Shown: positions 11,229-22,679, counted from the first letter of the stretch. The stretch is DNA of 64,000 nt from Gari tellinella (GCA_922989275.2 OV277867.1:4216001-4280000), one strand, 5' to 3'. Notes: generated by a model not told the origin, from the sequence alone. Numbers and translations are program-made.

Positions 11229-11478
11229 TACAGTGGAGAATCTGTTATTCTTTCCCAATAAACGCGTTTACGCTAAAACTATTATTTGCAGTGCAAACAG
11301 TTTGGAGCCAGATCAGACGCCGGGTAACCCGGCTTCTGATTAGGCTCCAAACTGATTGCCACCAAGACAAACATGAAATATCAGAATTGTCCAAAAGTTG
11401 TTCTTTTCTACGTTTTAGTGTTTTGCGTTTGCGTACGTTTGCGTTTAAACGGGAAAGAATAACAGATTCTCCACTGTA
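11229..11478 (+). repeat. family A MITE
   Basis: 250 bp with intact TIRs. The right palindrome arm has two changes (GGCTTCTGATTAGG). Confidence 0.92.
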
Positions 11479-11830
11479 TAGAGCATGTGTAAACATTACG
11501 GCGCAAGGTTAGAAACACAAAAGGTTTTTATGTTTTCGTTTCAATCCTAAACTTTTTTGTATGTTTTGTGAAATGCATGTAAACTATTTTAGATAAATAT
11601 GATATTTTTGACAAGTTTGTCATATTTATTTAAAATAAAAATATTTCAAATCCAAATGCCATTGCGATGACAATAGCCGGTGTCTCGAAGAGTTAGCTAC
11701 AGAGTGTCGCTTAAATAAAAGTTTGACCAACTTTAAACCTTTTTAATGAACCACATTTTTACTATAAATGTGTTTGGCCCTTGGTTGTGTCATCTGCAGA
11801 CTTCTGGAGCGACCTTTATCCCATTTTCCC

Positions 11831-11968
11831 ATAGCCTGGTTTAAGCTACTATCTGCTAGGATTCAGAAAACATTTTTTATGGTACTCATTCATGACTAAA
11901 AAGGGGATTTGTTCTTCAAAACTTTAATAAATGGCGTGAATGTGTGTATGTGTGAAGTAGTGGGTTAA
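11831..11968. repeat. right half of a family C MITE
   Basis: It starts AGCCTGGTTTAAGCTAC and ends AGTAGTGGGTTAA. Confidence 0.65.
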
Positions 11969-12013
11969 ACCCAATTATATGAACCACATTTTACACTGTT
12001 TGGCCTATGGGGA

Positions 12014-12263
12014 TACAGTGGAGAAAACGTTATTCTTTCCCAATAAACGCGTTTACACTTAAACTATTTTTTCCATTGCAAACAGTTTGGAGCCAGATCA
12101 GACGCCGGGTAACCCGGCGTCTGATCAGGCTCCAAACTGTTTGCCACTCAGATCAACATGAATAGTCAAAATTGTCGAAAACTTGTCCTTTACTATGTTT
12201 TAGTGAAATGCGTTTGCGTACGTTTGCGTTTAAACGGGAAAGAATAACAGATTCTCCACTGTA
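12014..12263 (+). repeat. family A MITE, perfect core
   Basis: 250 bp. Its left TIR is of the AAAACG subtype and its right TIR of the CAGATT subtype. Confidence 0.92.
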
Positions 12264-12536
12264 TCATCAGTGGACTTCTAGGGCGATAATACAGTCAACA
12301 GGGATTTCCACATCACAGGCTTGATCGGAGATCAATAGACGAGGGTCTAAAGCTCGTATCAAGACAAATTAAAAGTCAGTGTTTGAAGACAGATAACGCT
12401 CGGAATATCATATAGCCCATTTGTTTGAACAGTCTCGCTTATTCAATCTTAATAGCTGGTCTGATGTCAACTATGCATAGCTAGATATGTCGTAAATATT
12501 TATGACTGTGTGACTACAGAAATGCCTGTGTATCAG

Positions 12537-12843
12537 TACTGAACCTAATTAAATTAACAATTTTTGCGATTCGCTTGCAATTCGATGGCAATTCGATGGC
12601 AATTCGCTTGCGATTCAAAATACCAATTTTTCCCTCAGGTAAGTTTTATTGAATGGTTTATCTCACAAATGTTCGCAAATATGTCTACGTTAATTTTTTC
12701 GATTCCATTTTTGTCAAAACCGCTTCGAAAAATTCGCGTAAAAGTATTCAAGCGTAGGATTTGTTTTTTGAAGCGCCCGATTCGATGGCAATTCGATGGC
12801 AATTCGCTTGCGATTATCAATTTAATTTAATAAGGTTTAGTAC
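12537..12843. repeat. family J MITE with subterminal iterations
   Basis: The ends TACTGAACCTAATTAAATTA and ATAAGGTTTAGTA are inverted. Inside each end GATTCGATGGCAATTCG recurs (12575-12612 and 12779-12815). It is homologous to 36317-36622 in opposite orientation. Apparent reading frames in it follow the repeat and are not genes. Confidence 0.75.
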
Positions 12844-13005
12844 ATGTAAGCGGCTATTTTATAGAGAGCGTTAGAGTCTTAGAGATACCTGACATTTGTT
12901 ATAAGTTTTGCATTACATTCTATTGCACGATAAAACAGTAATGTAGACTTCTAAAGTTGAATAAACATTGTGTAAATTAAAAGCATTTAATAAAACTGTC
13001 GTACA

Positions 13006-13255
13006 TACAGTGGAGAAAACGTTATTCCTTCCCAATAAACGCGTTTACGCTAAAACCATTTTTTCCATTGCAAACAGTTTGGAGCCAGATTAGACGCCGG
13101 GTAACCCGGCGTCTGACCAGGCTCCAAACTGTTTGCCACTTAGATCAATATGAATAGTCAAAATCGTCGAAAAGTTGTCATTTTCTATGTTTTAGTGCAA
13201 TGCGTTTGCGTACGTTTGCGTTTAAACGGGAAAGAATAACAGATTATCCTCTGTA
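13006..13255 (+). repeat. family A MITE
   Basis: 250 bp. The right TIR carries changes (GATTATCCTCTGTA). Confidence 0.9.
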
Positions 13256-13439
13256 TATAAACTTGCATTAAGAGAATACCCAACAGAAAATAAATTGAAA
13301 CAACTATCTTGATGCAGAGCAAAAGTTTTTCGGAAAACTCCTATAAGTGATTTTATAACATAACAGACGGCGTGAGCGTTGAATAACACCCATTGTTTAA
13401 ATGTCATATATAACTAGTTATATAACTATGCAAATGAGG

Positions 13440-13880
13440 TACGCCACGACGTCGTTTACTTGTGACGTCATTAAAATACGTTTTAAAATGCGTTCGATTT
13501 CCAACGTCTTCATTCCATCATGTAGATTCAATTTATAGATTTTTGGTGTAATTAGTCAATATTAGATCTACATGAAAGTGTTTATTAATACATATAACAA
13601 CATAAACATTATGCTAGTGAACGGGGTTAATTTGGAACAACTTTTTTTCTGTATAGATCTACTTATATCGCGCTTAGCATTCACTTGACCTCAAAGGCTG
13701 CGATAAATAACATTTCTAGGTTATGTTATAAAAAGAATATAACATTCGTGTTAATAATTTATTGGATTTATCAAACTCGTCGTTTTAGAAAACGATAAAA
13801 ACTCGGCAAAGCCTCGTTTTTATCGTTTTCTAAAAGACTCGTTTAATAAATCCAATAAATTATGAACACGCATGTAATAT
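13440..13880. repeat. P foldback element, copy 1
   Basis: A near-perfect palindrome at 13747-13871 has arms of about 58 bp and a GGCAAAGCC turn. A TGACGTCA motif at 13463-13470 and AAAATGCGTTCGAT lie to its left and are shared with copy 3. Confidence 0.65.
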
Positions 13881-14011
13881 CCTATATGAATATAAAAGGT
13901 AACCACATAGAAGATGATTTAGGAGTTCAGCATATGAGAACAACTAGATGACGATGAAAGTAATGCAGAAAGCTCTGAAAGAAAATTAAAAGAGATATAG
14001 CATTTACTCAT

Positions 14012-14195
14012 TGAACCTTAGAGATGAGTAGTATAACGTCCCTGACAAACAGTGTACATCTGAAGAGTGCACTTGTCCTATGCAAACAGTGTAAATACAT
14101 TGCAAAAACTACCCAAAAATAGGCACATGGATTATACATATACTTAATTGGAAACTTGACTTGTCCATTTTCAGTTTCAGGAGTGAATGTGAATT
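14012..14195 (+). repeat. family G MITE without its palindrome
   Basis: GACAAACAGTGTACATC, ACTTGTCCTATGCAAACAG and the right-hand CAGTTTCAGGAGTGAATG are present. The GGGCTCC hairpin is deleted. Confidence 0.6.
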
Positions 14196-14373
14196 TTATT
14201 TGTAGATCTACGTTTTACAATAATGCTGATCAATAATTAGTGTCACTCTTATTTTTCGACGACACTTTCCTTTATCCAATCCAACAGTTCCGACAAATAT
14301 TATGAATTGGGCAAGACACTATTCCTTCCCGTTTATAAAATGAATACAATCGCAGACTTTTGCAAATGTCAAC

Positions 14374-14627
14374 TACAGCGCTCCCTCTCTACAACGACAC
14401 CCAATGGGAGACAACAAGTATGTGTGTTGTTTGGATGGAGTCGTTTTAGGGAGGGAAATTGGCTTACTTTTGCAAACAGCTTGAGAAAAACAGCAGGCGA
14501 CAATTTTAAGCAGACGATTTTGCGGCAGTGAAAGCATTAGACATAAATGTCTTGTTTCGGGAACTGCGACAAGGGTCGTTGTAAGGAGGGAATCGTTGGG
14601 AGGGCCGTTGTAGGGAGGAAACACTGA
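14374..14627 (+). repeat. family B MITE without its palindrome
   Basis: It starts TACAGCGCTCCCTCTCTAC and ends GGGAGGAAACACTGA. GCAAACAGCTTGAG joins directly to AAAACAGCAG, so the whole hairpin and following spacer are gone. Confidence 0.85.
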
Positions 14628-14726
14628 ATTTACGCGTCTTATTAGATCTGCACTGTTTGGTATTTCGTAATAAGTGTTCTGGTGTTTGGACAAATAGTGC
14701 ATTGGTTTTAGACGATCCTAGTTATA

Positions 14727-15009
14727 TACAGTGCCCCTCTCTACAACAACACCAAAAGGGAGACAAAGATTGTGTGTTTTTCTGAGGGAATTTAGCTTCC
14801 ATTTGCAAACAGCTTGAATCCAGATCAGACGCCGCGTAATGCTGTTTGCCACTCGTCATTGTGTTTTTTTCTGTCAAAATGTCCAATGAGTGACTTTATG
14901 AAAAAAGCAAACGACAAGTTTAAGCTGACGATATTGCAGACGTGAAAAGGTTGGACGTTGTGAGGGGGGAATCGTTGTTTAGAGTGTCGTTGTAGAGAGG
15001 GAGCATTGA
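14727..15009 (+). repeat. family B MITE, half palindrome
   Basis: The left arm runs to GACGCCGCGTAAT, then jumps to GCTGTTTGCCACTCG. The terminal AGAGAGGGAGCATTGA is present. Confidence 0.82.
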
Positions 15010-15082
15010 TTTATCAATCCAGGCAAAGCTTGATGTTGTAACTCTCTCGTTAATAACATTCGTCCAACAAGATATTCTGTAT

Positions 15083-15331
15083 TACAGTGGAGAATCTGTT
15101 ATTCTTTCCCGTTTAAACGCAAACGTACGCAAACGCATTGCACTAAAACATAGAAAAGGACAACTTTTCGACAATTTTGACTATTCATGTTTATCTGAGT
15201 GGCAAACAGTTTGGAGCCTGATCAGACGCCGGGTTACCCGGCGTCTGATCTGCCTCCAAACTGTTTGCAATGGAAAAAAAATTTAAGCGTAAACGCGTTT
15301 ATTGGGAAAGAATAACGTTTTCTCCACTGTA
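15083..15331 (-). repeat. family A MITE, perfect core
   Basis: TACAGTGGAGAATCTG to CGTTTTCTCCACTGTA, with a short A-run expansion after the core. Confidence 0.92.
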
Positions 15332-15611
15332 GATGGGTAATATGGAGAATGCAGGTGACAGCGCTTACGTCATGCTGGCGTTATATTGAATTATATCTTT
15401 TAATTTCTGTCCTTTTTTTTTCACAATACTGTCTTCTTTCAAAAGTGTCGTCTGCCTTTCGTTCTAAGGTTTATTTCTGAAGGTATTTTGACTGAAAACA
15501 TTGATATAAATGTCACACAGTTTGAAGTAACTAAGCGTAGTTTTTATCTGGGTGAAAACTGCTTGTCAATACCTACAGTGTAGTACGAGTATGGTTTGGG
15601 AGGAAATCAGT

Positions 15612-15813
15612 TTAACCCATTACTCCATAAACACGCATTTTACGCCATTAGATTATTCATCCACTGAAGAATACAGTTTCATTTTATATAATCAGGAATA
15701 TGTACGCATACACGAAATATTTTCTATATTCTGGAAAACTGTAGCTTAAAGCAGGCTTAAAGTAGTCTTATGTTTTCAAAACTCGAAAGAGGCTATGGGG
15801 TAAAGGGTTTAAG
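15612..15813. repeat. family C MITE, palindrome lost
   Basis: TTAACCCATTACTCCATAAA to GGGGTAAAGGGTTTAA. The core is reduced to GTAGCTTAAAGCAGGCTTAA. Confidence 0.75.
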
Positions 15814-15949
15814 TAAACAAATATTCAACGCCCACTCAAGGTTATGCAACAGTTTGGTCAAAAGCTTAAGACAAACACTTTGCTCTGTATTATGTAGGTA
15901 TACACTGTATAGCTGTGTCAGAACAGTGAGCTTTTATTCTCACTTTTAC

Positions 15950-16330
15950 TTAAGGTGGACCGCAAGTATAATTAAGTAATATCTATTTAATAAGTCTAAA
16001 ATTAGTGTATGTTAAGCAGCTAGATTTATTTTAATTTGCAATTTAGTGACTTTTTTCCGATTTTTACTTTTTTTAAACATTGATATTTCCAGTAAATATT
16101 TCATGAAATATTTTTATTTGGATAATATCTCATATATTGTCAAAAAAAAAAGAAGATATTCCTGTTTATTAAAATGGAACTTTTCTCGAAAAAATGTCCT
16201 GTAAGAAAAGAAGACGGTGCTGTTCTTTATCTATTGTAACAATTTTTTGCTCCTCATATGGTATATTTAAATTTAATCAATGTTTTAATGAAGTTTGACA
16301 CGAGATAAGCGGACCTGCGAACCACCTTAA
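15950..16330. repeat. AT-rich element with short inverted ends TTAAGGTGG
   Basis: TTAAGGTGGACCGCA at the left mirrors CGAACCACCTTAA at the right, about 380 bp apart. The interior is AT-rich without a frame. Only one copy in the window, so the call is tentative. Confidence 0.4.
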
Positions 16331-16349
16331 GGTGGATATTTTGACACGC

Positions 16350-16584
16350 TTAACCACTTCGCTGCCATGTTATCGTTTGCTTATAGATTTCGCCTGCGAT
16401 TATATCTACATTTACTTATCAAATTTGGAACTGCTATGCGCTTTTGACTTAAGAAACCCATGACCATTGATATGATGGTCAAATAGTTGGGGTGTTGATT
16501 CGACGCCGCCGCGGTTACGTGGTGTCTGACTAGGGTCCGAACTGTTTGCAAATGTCAGTGTTGTCGCCATGACGGTGAACTTGT
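16350..16584. repeat. family F MITE, diverged
   Basis: TTAACCACTTCGCTGCCATG, an altered GACGCCGCCGCGGTTACG centre, then GCCATGACGGTGAACTTG at the right. Confidence 0.65.
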
Positions 16585-16689
16585 TTAAAATGAATTATGT
16601 TTTAAAATAAAACAAATGTAATCAGTTTGTGTAAGAACGCTGTTAATGATGATTAACTTCAGCCCTTTTTCTCTTTTGTTTGTTTGCCA

Positions 16690-16770
16690 TGGTTGTTGTT
16701 GTTGGGTTTTTTTTGTGTATGTTTTTGTTGGGGTTTTTTTTTTTTTGGGGGGGCGGGGGGGGGGGGGAGT
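16690..16770. repeat. T/G homopolymer tract
   Basis: T-rich then G runs, with up to 12 consecutive G interrupted by one C. Possible G-quadruplex former and error-prone sequence. Confidence 0.7.
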
Positions 16771-16819
16771 GTATTTTTGCAAATGGGTAATGGGTAAGAG
16801 TATACAGTGTTTATCCGTT

Positions 16820-17072
16820 TACAGTGGAGAAAACGTTATTCTTTCCCAATAAGCGCGTTTACGCTAAAACTATTATTTACAATGCAAACAGTTTGGAGCC
16901 AGATAAGACGCCGGGTAACCCGGCGTCTGATCAGGTTCCAAACAGTTTGCCACCAAGATAAACATGAATTATCAGAATTGTCCAAAAGTTGTACTTTTCT
17001 ACGTTTTCAGAGTGCTATGCGTTTGCGTACGTTTGCGTTTAAACGGGAAAGAATAACGTTTTCTCCACTCTA
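16820..17072 (+). repeat. family A MITE
   Basis: The core has one arm change (GATAAGACG). The right end CTCCACTCTA is mutated. Confidence 0.9.
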
Positions 17073-17177
17073 ACAAGTGCCCTATAGGCAATCCCAGTTT
17101 CCAATAAAGCTTAGTCCACTTTAGTAGTGTGTTTTATATATATATAATTTATTGCATCCTTAAAAACAAAGCAAACA

Positions 17178-17275
17178 TGGAAAGTACACGAGCACAGACC
17201 CTGACCAGGGCTCATTTACATCTGTACTCGTGTACTTTTCACAGGTAAACTATTATACTCGTCGCTAGGGCTCAA
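17178..17275 (-). repeat. rearranged family G remnant
   Basis: AAAGTACACGAGCACAGA and TCTGTACTCGTGTACTTT form a new hairpin beside ACTCGTCGCTAGGG. Confidence 0.5.
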
Positions 17276-17448
17276 TTGGTTATACAAAACGAATGTTTGA
17301 ATGTAAACAGTTTTTCACAAAAACTATTTAGGAGGTTCCTGTAATGAATATGTCCCATCTTTGAACGATAAAGAATTCAGTTTCTTTAAAATGGTTAATA
17401 AATCTCCCGCCTCTCTTAACCCTTTCATGATCAAGTTATTCGGGAGAT

Positions 17449-17640
17449 GTTTACCCCCTCACCGCTTTATTGTTGTCTGCTTTAGTATTGTTGTCTGCAA
17501 GACACGTTTCAAAGTCAGATTTAAGATTGAATGACTTAATAAATATTGATACGAGTGTCAAACAGTATGGGTCCTGATCAAACGCCGCGTTGCGCGGCGT
17601 CTGATCAGGATCCAAACTGTTTGAAAACGCGTTTTAAGCG
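17449..17640. repeat. family F derivative; empty site for a family C insertion
   Basis: ATACGAGTGTCAAACAG, a GACGCCGCGTTGCGCGGCGTC palindrome, then GCGTTTTAAGCGTCATT. The last stretch matches the flanks of the C insertion at 1111-1363. Confidence 0.65.
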
Positions 17641-17924
17641 TCATTCAGAGTGACTTGTCTAATACAATATCATCTGCTCCACAGTTACCATATAAAGCCA
17701 TGTTAGCTGAAGAAACCTTAAAATAAGTGTCAAACGGTTTGAATCCTGATCAGACACCGTGTTTTAGCAAAACGCCACTAAAAGGAAAATTAAAATTTAC
17801 ACCATATGTGAAACAGAAGAAAATAAACTTTATTGCTATAACTGCTAAAATATTGACAAATATATTTATTAATAACTCCTAAAATATGACTAGATCTAGG
17901 AAAATTATTCCCGTATATATTCTA

Positions 17925-18005
17925 TGCATCGATAGCGCTTTTGAACGCACAATCCCTGTGTGAAAAGAGCGCTATATAAATCTGGTATAATAATAATAAT
18001 AATAT
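17925..18005 (+). repeat. retroposon 3' tail, GCGCTATATAAAT type
   Basis: GCGCTTTTGAACGCACAA, a GTGTGAAAAGAGCGC hairpin partner, TATATAAAT and (TAA)n. Similar tails end many animal CR1/L2-type LINEs and their SINEs (recalled, not searched). A second copy is inverted at 20985. Confidence 0.6.
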
Positions 18006-18103
18006 CGGGGTTTATCGGCGTTTTGCAAGGCGGGCAACCCACTTAGATAAGCTAGTCCAAATGGACTGAAAGTAAAAATGTTATTGTCGCGCTTGTTTTG
18101 CAA

Positions 18104-18475
18104 TATACAGTCAAACCTCTCTGTCACGACCATTAAAGCGAAGGCTAATTGATTGCATAAAAGACAGATGGCAGCTTAAATCAAGATGACAGTATAAAAC
18201 AGAAAGCTCCTAAACGAGTTTTCTGTTTTACTGTCACCTTGCTTTAAGCAGTCACCTGTCGTAAACATAGGGGCCCGAAAATTGACCCGACACCCCTATC
18301 ACTAATATTATAAGTGATATGGGTGTAGGGTCAATTTGCGGGCTCATATGTTTACGACAGGTGACTGCTTAAAGCAAGGTGACAGTAAAACAGAAAACTC
18401 GTTTCGGTCACCTATGGTCGTAAACACCTAATAATTAACACAATTTATTGGTCATAATAGAGAGGTTTTACTGTT
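18104..18475. repeat. family D element with inverted duplication
   Basis: Ends TACAGTCAAACCTCTCTGTC and GAGAGGTTTTACTGT. The interior repeats AAGCAGTCACCTGTCGTAAACAT in inverted orientation around GGGCCCG...CGGGCTC, giving a hairpin of about 150 bp on top of the usual core. Confidence 0.75.
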
Positions 18476-18591
18476 CGTGTAAGGGATAGCCTGAATGTCC
18501 GGAAGGGTTTGTTTTTTGTCATTGGTTTTATCGCACAGGAAAGTGTCACTTCTACCACCACTCAGTGATCTTACTGATTACCCACGTGACC

Positions 18592-18840
18592 TACAGTGGA
18601 GAACACGTTTTTCTTTCCTGTTAAAAAAAAAATAGATCTAAATGCAAACGCAGTGCAATACAATTAAGAAAAATACAGAGTGTTTTTGTTTAGATTTTTA
18701 ATAAAAAATTGACCATGTCCTTTTTGTCTGAATGAAAAATAACAGTTCAGAACCTGATCAGACAATGGTTCGCCAATCTGTTTGCAATGGACACGATAGT
18801 TTTAAACGCGTTAACTGGAAAAGAAGAACTTCTTCTACAT
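18592..18840 (-). repeat. decayed family A MITE
   Basis: TACAGTGGAGAACACG is intact; the core is reduced to CCTGATCAGACAATGG; the right end is CTTCTACATGG. Confidence 0.7.
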
Positions 18841-19048
18841 GGTTTGACCTACATTAGGACATAGATCTACATGTATTTCACTGAATTACGTATATGTCTA
18901 TATTCGTTAAACTTTACACTATTGACAATGTGGGTGAAATATTAATGGTTATGGGCTCATCTACTTTCAGAGTACATTTATCCGAGTGTAATAGAAATAT
19001 TCACTGAACTACGAGTGTATGGTTAACCCCTATAATACTGAATTTCCA

Positions 19049-19299
19049 TACAGTGGAGAAAACGTTATACTTTCCCGTTTAAACGCAAACGTACGCAAAC
19101 GCACTACACTAAAACGTAGGAAAAAGACAACCTATTGACAATCCTGACCATTTATTTTAATCTGAGTGGCAAATTGTTTGGAGCCTGATCAGACGCCGGG
19201 TTACCCGGCGTCTGATCTGGCTCCAAACTGTTTGCACTGCAAATAATAGTTTTAGCGTAAACGCGTTTATTGGGAAAGAATAACATTTTCTCCACTGTA
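19049..19299 (-). repeat. family A MITE, perfect core
   Basis: TACAGTGGAGAAAACG to CATTTTCTCCACTGTA. It abuts a family D copy directly. Confidence 0.92.
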
Positions 19300-19700
19300 G
19301 TAAACCTCTTTATTACGGCCACTATTCAGTGTTTAAGATAAGTGACAGCTTAAAGCAAGTTGAAAGTAAACCAGAAAGCTCCTATATGAGCTTTCTGTTT
19401 TACTGTTACCTTGCTTTAAGATGTCACCTGACTCGTATACAATCAATTAACCCTTAGCCTGCCACTCACGACTATAGCTCCATATGCAAACAGCTTGGAT
19501 CCGGATGAGACGCCGAGTAACTCGGCGTCTCATCCGGATCCAAGCTGTTTGACACTCGGACAACATTTTCAGCAATTTTGAGCAACTTTGAAGCACTTTG
19601 AAACTTGAAGCAGACGAGAAATATAGCAGACGACGATTTATTTGGCGGGCTAAGGGTTAACCTTCGTTTTAGAGGTCATAATAGAGAGTTTTTACTGTGT
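19300..19700. repeat. family D MITE interrupted by family E
   Basis: GTAAACCTCTTTATTACGGC to GAGTTTTTACTGTG, with core AGCTCCTATATGAGCT. The E copy sits in its ...CAATTAACC... segment. Confidence 0.82.
19447..19660. repeat. family E MITE (214 bp) in TTAA
   Basis: TTAACCCTTAGCCTGCC to GGCGGGCTAAGGGTTAA. The perfect palindrome GATGAGACGCCGAGT/ACTCGGCGTCTCATC is central. The second copy, at 40544, has the same length and is almost identical, suggesting recent activity. Confidence 0.9.
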
Positions 19701-20226
19701 ATGGGAAGACGTTATATTCTTTCCCAGCTACAGTGGAGAATCTGTTATTCTTTCCCGTTTAAATGCAAACGTGCGCAAACGCAAAACACTAAAACGTAGA
19801 AAAGAACAACTTTTGGACAATTCTGATAATTTTTGTTTATCTTGGTGGCAAACAGTTTGGAGCCTGATCAGACGCCGGGTTACCCGGCGTCTGATCTGGC
19901 TCCAAACTGTTTGCACTGCAAATAATAGTTTTAGCGTAAACGCGTTTATTGGGAAAGAATAACAGATTCTCCACTGTAACGTGGTTATGCTAAAAGTATT
20001 ATGTCCATTGCATATAGTTTAGAGCCAGAGCAGACGCCGGGTAACCAGGCGTCTGATCAGGCTTCAAACTGTTTGTCACTCAAATCAGAATAAATTGTTT
20101 TGGGTGGGGTTTTTTTGGGGGTTTTTGTTTTTTTTTCTTCTTCTTAATAATATTTTCCCCCATATTTCACTTCATTAACGTTACGTTGCGTTTAAACGGG
20201 AAAGAATAAGGCAATCGCCATTGTAA
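19699..20226 (+). repeat. older family A MITE split by a younger one
   Basis: Outer pieces 19699-19728 (GGGAAGACGTTATATTC) and 19979-20226 (ACGTGGTTATGCTAAAAG to CCATTGTAA) join at the TA of the CCCAATAAACG block. The inner copy occupies the gap. Confidence 0.85.
19729..19978 (-). repeat. family A MITE nested in family A
   Basis: 250 bp, perfect core and TIRs. It is flanked by TA from the host copy, giving direct evidence for TA target duplication. Confidence 0.93.
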
Positions 20227-20317
20227 TCCCTTCAATCCCATTCTAAAGGGGTGTTTCCCCGCAATGTTAGCGCCACACATTGTGGACCCTGATCAAAGGG
20301 CTCCTTTTGGGTATGTG

Positions 20318-20505
20318 TAAAAATCTGTATATTACGACCACTAAAGTGTATTAATAATTAGGTTACTACTGAACGCAAAGGGAAAGTGAAACAGAAAACT
20401 CCTACATAGGAGCTTTCTATTTTACTTTCATCTTACTTTGTCATATATAGTTTTTATACAACCAATTAACTTCTTTTACGTGGTCGTAACAAAGAGGTTT
20501 TGCAA
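20318..20505. repeat. family D MITE, worn
   Basis: TATTACGACCACTAAAG, core CTCCTACATAGGAGCTTTC, and GTGGTCGTAACAAAGAGG. Confidence 0.7.
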
Positions 20506-20654
20506 ATGATGCTTATTTTGGATGTAAAGATGTGAACTGGTCAATTTGTGAATTAGGGAGCGTATGATAGGTGTGCTATTTCAAACCAATCGTGTATTCC
20601 AGTGGACAAGACAGTGTTCTTTCTCCTTTAATCCCCCAAACACACACACACCCA

Positions 20655-20868
20655 ATTGAAGCGCACTTTTTTATTCCTCCATGGAAGAAAAAACAATTTA
20701 TAAGTCATAAACATGTACCAAAAATATAGTTTATATATCCTTGCAGAGGGTAGCTTAAAACAGGCTGAAAGTAAAGCAGAATGCGCCGTATGACATTCTG
20801 CTTTACTTTCAATCTGCTTTTAGTGGCCACCTTTCTTCAAAAGTAGAAACCGTCTATGGACTAATGGG
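20655..20868. repeat. family C MITE, worn ends
   Basis: AAGCGCACTTTTTTATTCC, core CAGAATGCGCCGTATGACATTC, and a CTATGGACTAATGGGGG end. Confidence 0.7.
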
Positions 20869-20984
20869 GGCAAAACCACCGACATGCCTTCCTTTTAGTT
20901 CTTGCGACACTGAACGCAAACGCTATCAAATAAAATGGAGGAAATGAAAGGTTATTGGAAAAATGACAACGATATTTTTTAATT

Positions 20985-21070
20985 GTTATTATCATTATTA
21001 TACCCGATTTATATAGCGCTCTTTTCACACAAGAGTTGTGCGTTCAAAAGTGCTTCATATGAAATTATAT
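20985..21070 (-). repeat. retroposon 3' tail, inverted copy
   Basis: TTATTATACCCGATTTATAT, AGCGCTCTTTTCACAC and GTGCGTTCAAAAGTGC, the reverse of 17925-18005. Confidence 0.6.
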
Positions 21071-21131
21071 AAATGTAAAGCAAAAGAAGACAAATAATTA
21101 CATTCACAATAAACAAGATAAATTATGGAGT

Positions 21132-21381
21132 TACAGTGGAGAATCTGTTATTCTTTCCCGTTTAAACGCAAACGTACGCAAACGCAAAGCGCTAAAACGT
21201 AGAAAAGTACAACTTTTTGACAATTCTGATAATTCATGTTTGTCATGGTGGCAAACAGTTTGGAGCCTGATCAGACGCCGGGTTACCCGGCGTCTGATCT
21301 GGCTCCAAACTGTTTGCATTGTAAATAATAGTTTTAGCGTAAACGCGTTTATTGGGAAAGAATAACAGATTCTCCACTGTA
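21132..21381 (-). repeat. family A MITE, perfect core
   Basis: 250 bp with intact TIRs of the CTGTTATTC subtype at both ends. A scrap of another copy follows at 21405-21470. Confidence 0.92.
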
Positions 21382-21483
21382 CATGAAATCTGAAAGGCAA
21401 ACGTTTTCATAGCCTGTTCAGATGTCAGATTATCCGGTGGCTGGGGTCTGCCTCTAAACTGCTGCAATGGACTTATAACTTAT

Positions 21484-21790
21484 AAATAGAGGATATTGTA
21501 TGAGTGTTCATTATTTATCATTTTTAATAAACTCGTTGACTAAAATGATATGACGCGAGCCTTGGCGAGCGTCATATTCATTTTAGTCAACGAGTTTATT
21601 AAAAATGATAAATAATGAACACGAATGTGATATTCTATTTATCAAATTACAAGTTCAAGCACCTATTAAATTGATTTGAAGCCGTAGTTTGTAGACCCTA
21701 CGCTATATAGATTTTCCGCCAAACGTTACGTTGTTAACGTTAACGTCATAGTAAATGACGTCATTTGGCACCCCGCTACATGCAGAGCTT
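21484..21790. repeat. P foldback element, copy 2
   Basis: Palindrome 21484-21642 with arms of about 75 bp around GCGAGCCTTGGCGAGCG. TGACGTCA lies at 21756-21763 to its right. Only loosely similar to copies 1 and 3. Confidence 0.55.
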
Positions 21791-21941
21791 ATGGACGAAC
21801 AAGTTAGGCCGGAGCCCAAAAACGATATTCCACTAGTGGATTATGATATTTATACAATCGCTTTATGCAACTCCCAGACCGCAAATTATGTGATAAACGC
21901 GTTTCTTGGGGACAAATAACGTCGTCCCCACCTTTTTGTAA

Positions 21942-22274
21942 TACAATGTTCCCTCCCTACAACGAACCACATGGGAGACACATGTTACTTGCGTTGTTCG
22001 AAGGGGGTCGTTATAGGGAGGGAGATTGGTTTACATTAGCAAACAGCTTGAATCCAGATCAGATGCCGCTGTTTGTCACTCGTCATTATTATTTTTTCAG
22101 TCAAAATGGCTATTTTGTCACTTTGGGAGAAAACAGCAGACGACAATTTTAAGCAGACGACATTGCAGCCGTGAATAGGTTGGACACAATTGTCCTGTTT
22201 AGGGAACTGCGGCAAGGGTCGTTGTAAGGAGGGAGTCGTTGTTGGGAGGGCCGTTGTAGAGAGGGAACACTGTA
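21942..22274 (+). repeat. family B MITE, half palindrome
   Basis: TACAATGTTCCCTCCCTAC to AGAGAGGGAACACTGTA. The core jumps from CAGATCAGATGCC to GCTGTTTGTCACTCG. Confidence 0.85.
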
Positions 22275-22679
22275 TGTGTTTCATGAAATATATAATACGC
22301 TCGTATCTCCTGATATTAATGAGCTTCGTAAACATTCGGACATTTAGTTATAAGACAACGAATGCTCACATTAAATGAAACGATGCGTCTATTTATTTCA
22401 GCGAGTGTTTGCAACATGTAAGTTTATCCAAAATTATGAAGTGTAGCATAAAAAGGCATATAAATTTGCTTTCATATATAGCATTAAATAACATATATAA
22501 TATAGAACTTCATAATACAACTTCAAACTACAAAACGAGCAGCAGCAACACAACAACTACCAATACAACAACTACTGCTTCTGCATCTTTTGGTATGGAT
22601 AATGATTAAAATGAAATAATTAATTGCTGCTGAAACTGTTACAAATGATGTTGCTGATCAATGTAGACGAAAAAAGAAG

